From the NCBI GenBank assembly GCA_023139785.1, contig JAGLMX010000053.1:1-5298 (forward strand): a stretch of 5,298 nucleotides of DNA, read 5' to 3'. Under the pieces are notes generated by a model, which worked only from the letters and a program-made list of their open reading frames with translations, made no database searches and was not told the origin of the DNA. The translations under genes were made by a program, and so were the position numbers. Below, piece by piece: positions 3,739 to 5,298 of this stretch (position 1 is the stretch's first letter; every line of letters begins with the position of its first letter). Source of the stretch: Candidatus Aenigmatarchaeota archaeon (GTDB lineage Archaea > EX4484-52 > B79-G9).

Positions 3739-5298
3739 TTCGGCAACGCTTAAGGTTTAGTATTATATTGGCTTTTTATCTGTTTTTGATAGTTAATACG
3801 GGCTATGTTTTTGCGTCTACAGAAATTACAGTAGTTGCATCTGGTGATCTAAATCGTGGTTCCGAAAGAGAATTAGCAAGGACTTTGGATGGTGCTTTGC
3901 ATGCGGTTTATTATCGTTCAGATTCTCAATACACGCAAATTTACTATTCTTATTCCGGTGATAATGGGGAAACCTGGACAGAAGAAGCCCTGACATCAGA
4001 AAGTTATAATCAGACAAATCCGGCTATCGCTATAGATAGTAATGATTATCTGCATGTAGCCTGGTCTAGCGGAGGTTATCGGCATGGATCTTGCTGGCAT
4101 TCTGCATATACGCGATATACAACCTTCTGGCAGCCAGTAGAAACTTTCGAATGTTATGCTCAGGATCCTTCTATTGCTGTAGATAGCGAGGGAAATGTAC
4201 ATTATGTTTCTAATTATGATCCTTATTCCAGTGGGATAAAATATCGCAACAGAACTGCGAGTGGGTGGAGTAGCCCAACGATAATTGCTCCAGCTACGTA
4301 TACACCGAGGAAACGTCCATCTATTGCTGTAGATAGCAATGATTATCTACATGTTGTCTGGGATGATAATGGAAATATCAGATATCGTAATAAAACATCT
4401 GACTGGCAAGATACAGAAACCATTATTTCAGATACAGATTCTGCTAACCCCAAGCTTATCTGGGCATATCATCCGGAGGTTAGTGGAGCGAAAACAAACA
4501 TTCTTGAAAACGGATACGCTTTTGTTTGGGAAGATGGTCCTGCGATTAAGTTTTATAAAAGCGAACCATTAACTTGTACTATCGAACTCCAAAAAGACGG
4601 TGTCGAAATAGAGAATATTGATGTTGGGGAATTATTTGATATCGTTTTTACTGATTATGTTGGTAATATCGATAAAGTAAGATTTCTAAATGATGAGTCA
4701 CAAAATGGCCAAGTGGATGAAGGTTTTGGTTGGACAGATCCGCCTTTTTCATGGACCGAGTCAGGCACATGGTGGGTGTGGAAGTGGGATCATTCAGAAA
4801 AGGTTATGCAGTGGTCATTTAGCACTCAGGGCATTAAAGAAGTCTGGGCTGAGATAAAAAACAATGAGGGTCAAGTTAGCAAGTGTTCTGCTAATATTAG
4901 TGCCGGGAAGATAAAGTTAATTAATATAAGAGGAATTCCAGGTGATTTTACTTTTAAGAATTATTTAGAGTATGGAATGGAAAGTGATGAAGTTAAGTAT
5001 CTTCAAATAATATTAGCTGAAGAAGGACCCGAGGTTTATCCCGAAAGTAAAGTCAGTGGTAAGTTTTACGAATTAACTAAGAATGCGGTAATTAAATTTC
5101 AAGAAAAATACTGTACAGAAATTTTAGAGCCTGTTTTAAAATGTTCATGTAGCAAAGGAGAATGTGAAGGAAGTGGATTTGTTGGTTCAAGTACACAGGC
5201 AAAGTTAAATGATTTACTTAATGAATATAGGAAAGTACCAAAAGAAGAAGATAGGGTATCTGCAGTTTTTAATGCAATAAATAATAATTATAAAAATT
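3735..5298 (+). CDS. Large secreted protein: propeller-like repeats, Ig-like domain and peptidoglycan-binding-like domain (3' end beyond window)
   Basis: An open frame of 521 codons to the window edge. It starts with TTG, supported by an AAGGTGA site, an in-frame stop directly upstream and a good signal peptide (MIRQRLRF, hydrophobic core to about 24, cleavage near VFA-S at 27/28). The first in-frame ATG codons are at residues 358 and 415. Residues about 38-277 form a beta-propeller-like array. An Asp-box sits at 74-81 (SGDNGETW), and blades are marked by PAIAIDSNDYLHVAW (96), PSIAVDSEGNVHYV (145) and PSIAVDSNDYLHVVW (195), with degenerate blades near 46 and 239. A Trp-rich Ig/PKD-like domain follows (278-390, several Trp in 333-371). 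Residues 405-497 match the peptidoglycan_binding_1 pattern: F-K-x-YLEYGM, EVKYLQIIL, VSGKF...T-x-x-AVIKFQEKY, then GFVGSSTQAKLNDLL. A four-Cys insertion (460, 470, 472, 477) lies inside this domain. The frame continues beyond it, so a further domain is possible. It probably acts outside the cell in binding or adhesion; no catalytic residues can be assigned. The base composition is AT-rich, especially the last 400 nt (19 of 60 G+C at 5041-5100). Confidence 0.85.
   Translation, partial: MIRQRLRFSIILAFYLFLIVNTGYVFASTEITVVASGDLNRGSERELARTLDGALHAVYYRSDSQYTQIYYSYSGDNGETWTEEALTSESYNQTNPAIAIDSNDYLHVAWSSGGYRHGSCWHSAYTRYTTFWQPVETFECYAQDPSIAVDSEGNVHYVSNYDPYSSGIKYRNRTASGWSSPTIIAPATYTPRKRPSIAVDSNDYLHVVWDDNGNIRYRNKTSDWQDTETIISDTDSANPKLIWAYHPEVSGAKTNILENGYAFVWEDGPAIKFYKSEPLTCTIELQKDGVEIENIDVGELFDIVFTDYVGNIDKVRFLNDESQNGQVDEGFGWTDPPFSWTESGTWWVWKWDHSEKVMQWSFSTQGIKEVWAEIKNNEGQVSKCSANISAGKIKLINIRGIPGDFTFKNYLEYGMESDEVKYLQIILAEEGPEVYPESKVSGKFYELTKNAVIKFQEKYCTEILEPVLKCSCSKGECEGSGFVGSSTQAKLNDLLNEYRKVPKEEDRVSAVFNAINNNYKN
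4020..4361 (+). repeat. Three propeller-blade repeats, about 150 bp apart
   Basis: The blade core encoded at 4020-4064, 4167-4211 and 4317-4361 recurs every 49-50 codons with consensus P-[AS]-I-A-[IV]-D-S-x-x-x-[LV]-H. Copies 2 and 3 share an exact 18-nt match (TCTATTGCTGTAGATAGC at 4170 and 4320, exactly 150 nt apart). Copies 1 and 3 share SNDYLHV with only synonymous changes. This suggests internal duplication of blades, recent enough to leave DNA identity. Confidence 0.8.

Noticed and set aside
4020..4361. Regular 150-bp repeats as a CRISPR or non-coding array
   Set aside because: The units are in frame, encode blade motifs and tolerate synonymous change, so they are protein repeats. The identical stretch is too short and too widely spaced for a CRISPR.
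4339..4572. 77-codon + strand frame
   Set aside because: Lies within the long TTG-initiated gene in another frame; the longer frame has a signal peptide and repeats.
1..5298. tRNA, rRNA, transposase or integrase genes
   Set aside because: Looked for and not seen on either strand; no inverted terminal repeats or target duplications are evident.

Overview
The window looks like a piece of an anaerobic archaeal genome. The evidence is an AT-rich TATA-type box about 50 nt upstream of a start, GAGGTG/AAGGTGA Shine-Dalgarno sequences 4-5 nt from starts, a T-rich tract as the likely terminator, and a superoxide reductase plus rubrerythrin pair. Two cell-surface proteins carry a Cys-rich juxtamembrane module (core GECREFSTPCDVPEGW) of a kind I associate with uncultivated archaea of the DPANN/Altiarchaeota sort. 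That placement is recollection and inference. No rRNA or tRNA is present to settle it.

Layout, all on the + strand. (1) Bases 1-65 are the probable tail of an upstream gene. (2) 59-1579 and 1645-2523 encode two secreted, C-terminally membrane-anchored proteins with Ig-like/CARDB-like ectodomains. They differ in their N-terminal parts but share a 35-residue module with 27 identical positions just outside the membrane. (3) After a T-tract and a clear TATA-box promoter comes a tight two-gene oxidative-stress operon: desulfoferrodoxin-type superoxide reductase (2601-2978) and rubrerythrin (2994-3581), 15 nt apart. (4) 3582-3734 is intergenic, with a small inverted repeat at the rubrerythrin stop and a 25-codon mini-ORF. 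(5) From 3735 to the window end runs a large secreted protein that begins with TTG. It has a signal peptide, about five beta-propeller-like repeats (the first with an Asp-box), a Trp-rich Ig-like middle domain and a peptidoglycan-binding-like (PF01471-like) C-terminal domain. It has no ATG near its start and no stop inside the window, so a simple ATG-to-stop search would miss it.

How the genes work together: the two redox enzymes form a chain in which superoxide is reduced to H2O2 and H2O2 to water without making O2, the usual strategy of strict anaerobes. The surrounding genes are all envelope or secreted proteins, but nothing in the sequence links them functionally to the redox operon. The most interesting element is the last gene, a modular surface protein with a peptidoglycan-binding-type fold in an apparently archaeal context. 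It lies next to a visible drop in G+C and may have been acquired or exchanged with bacteria.
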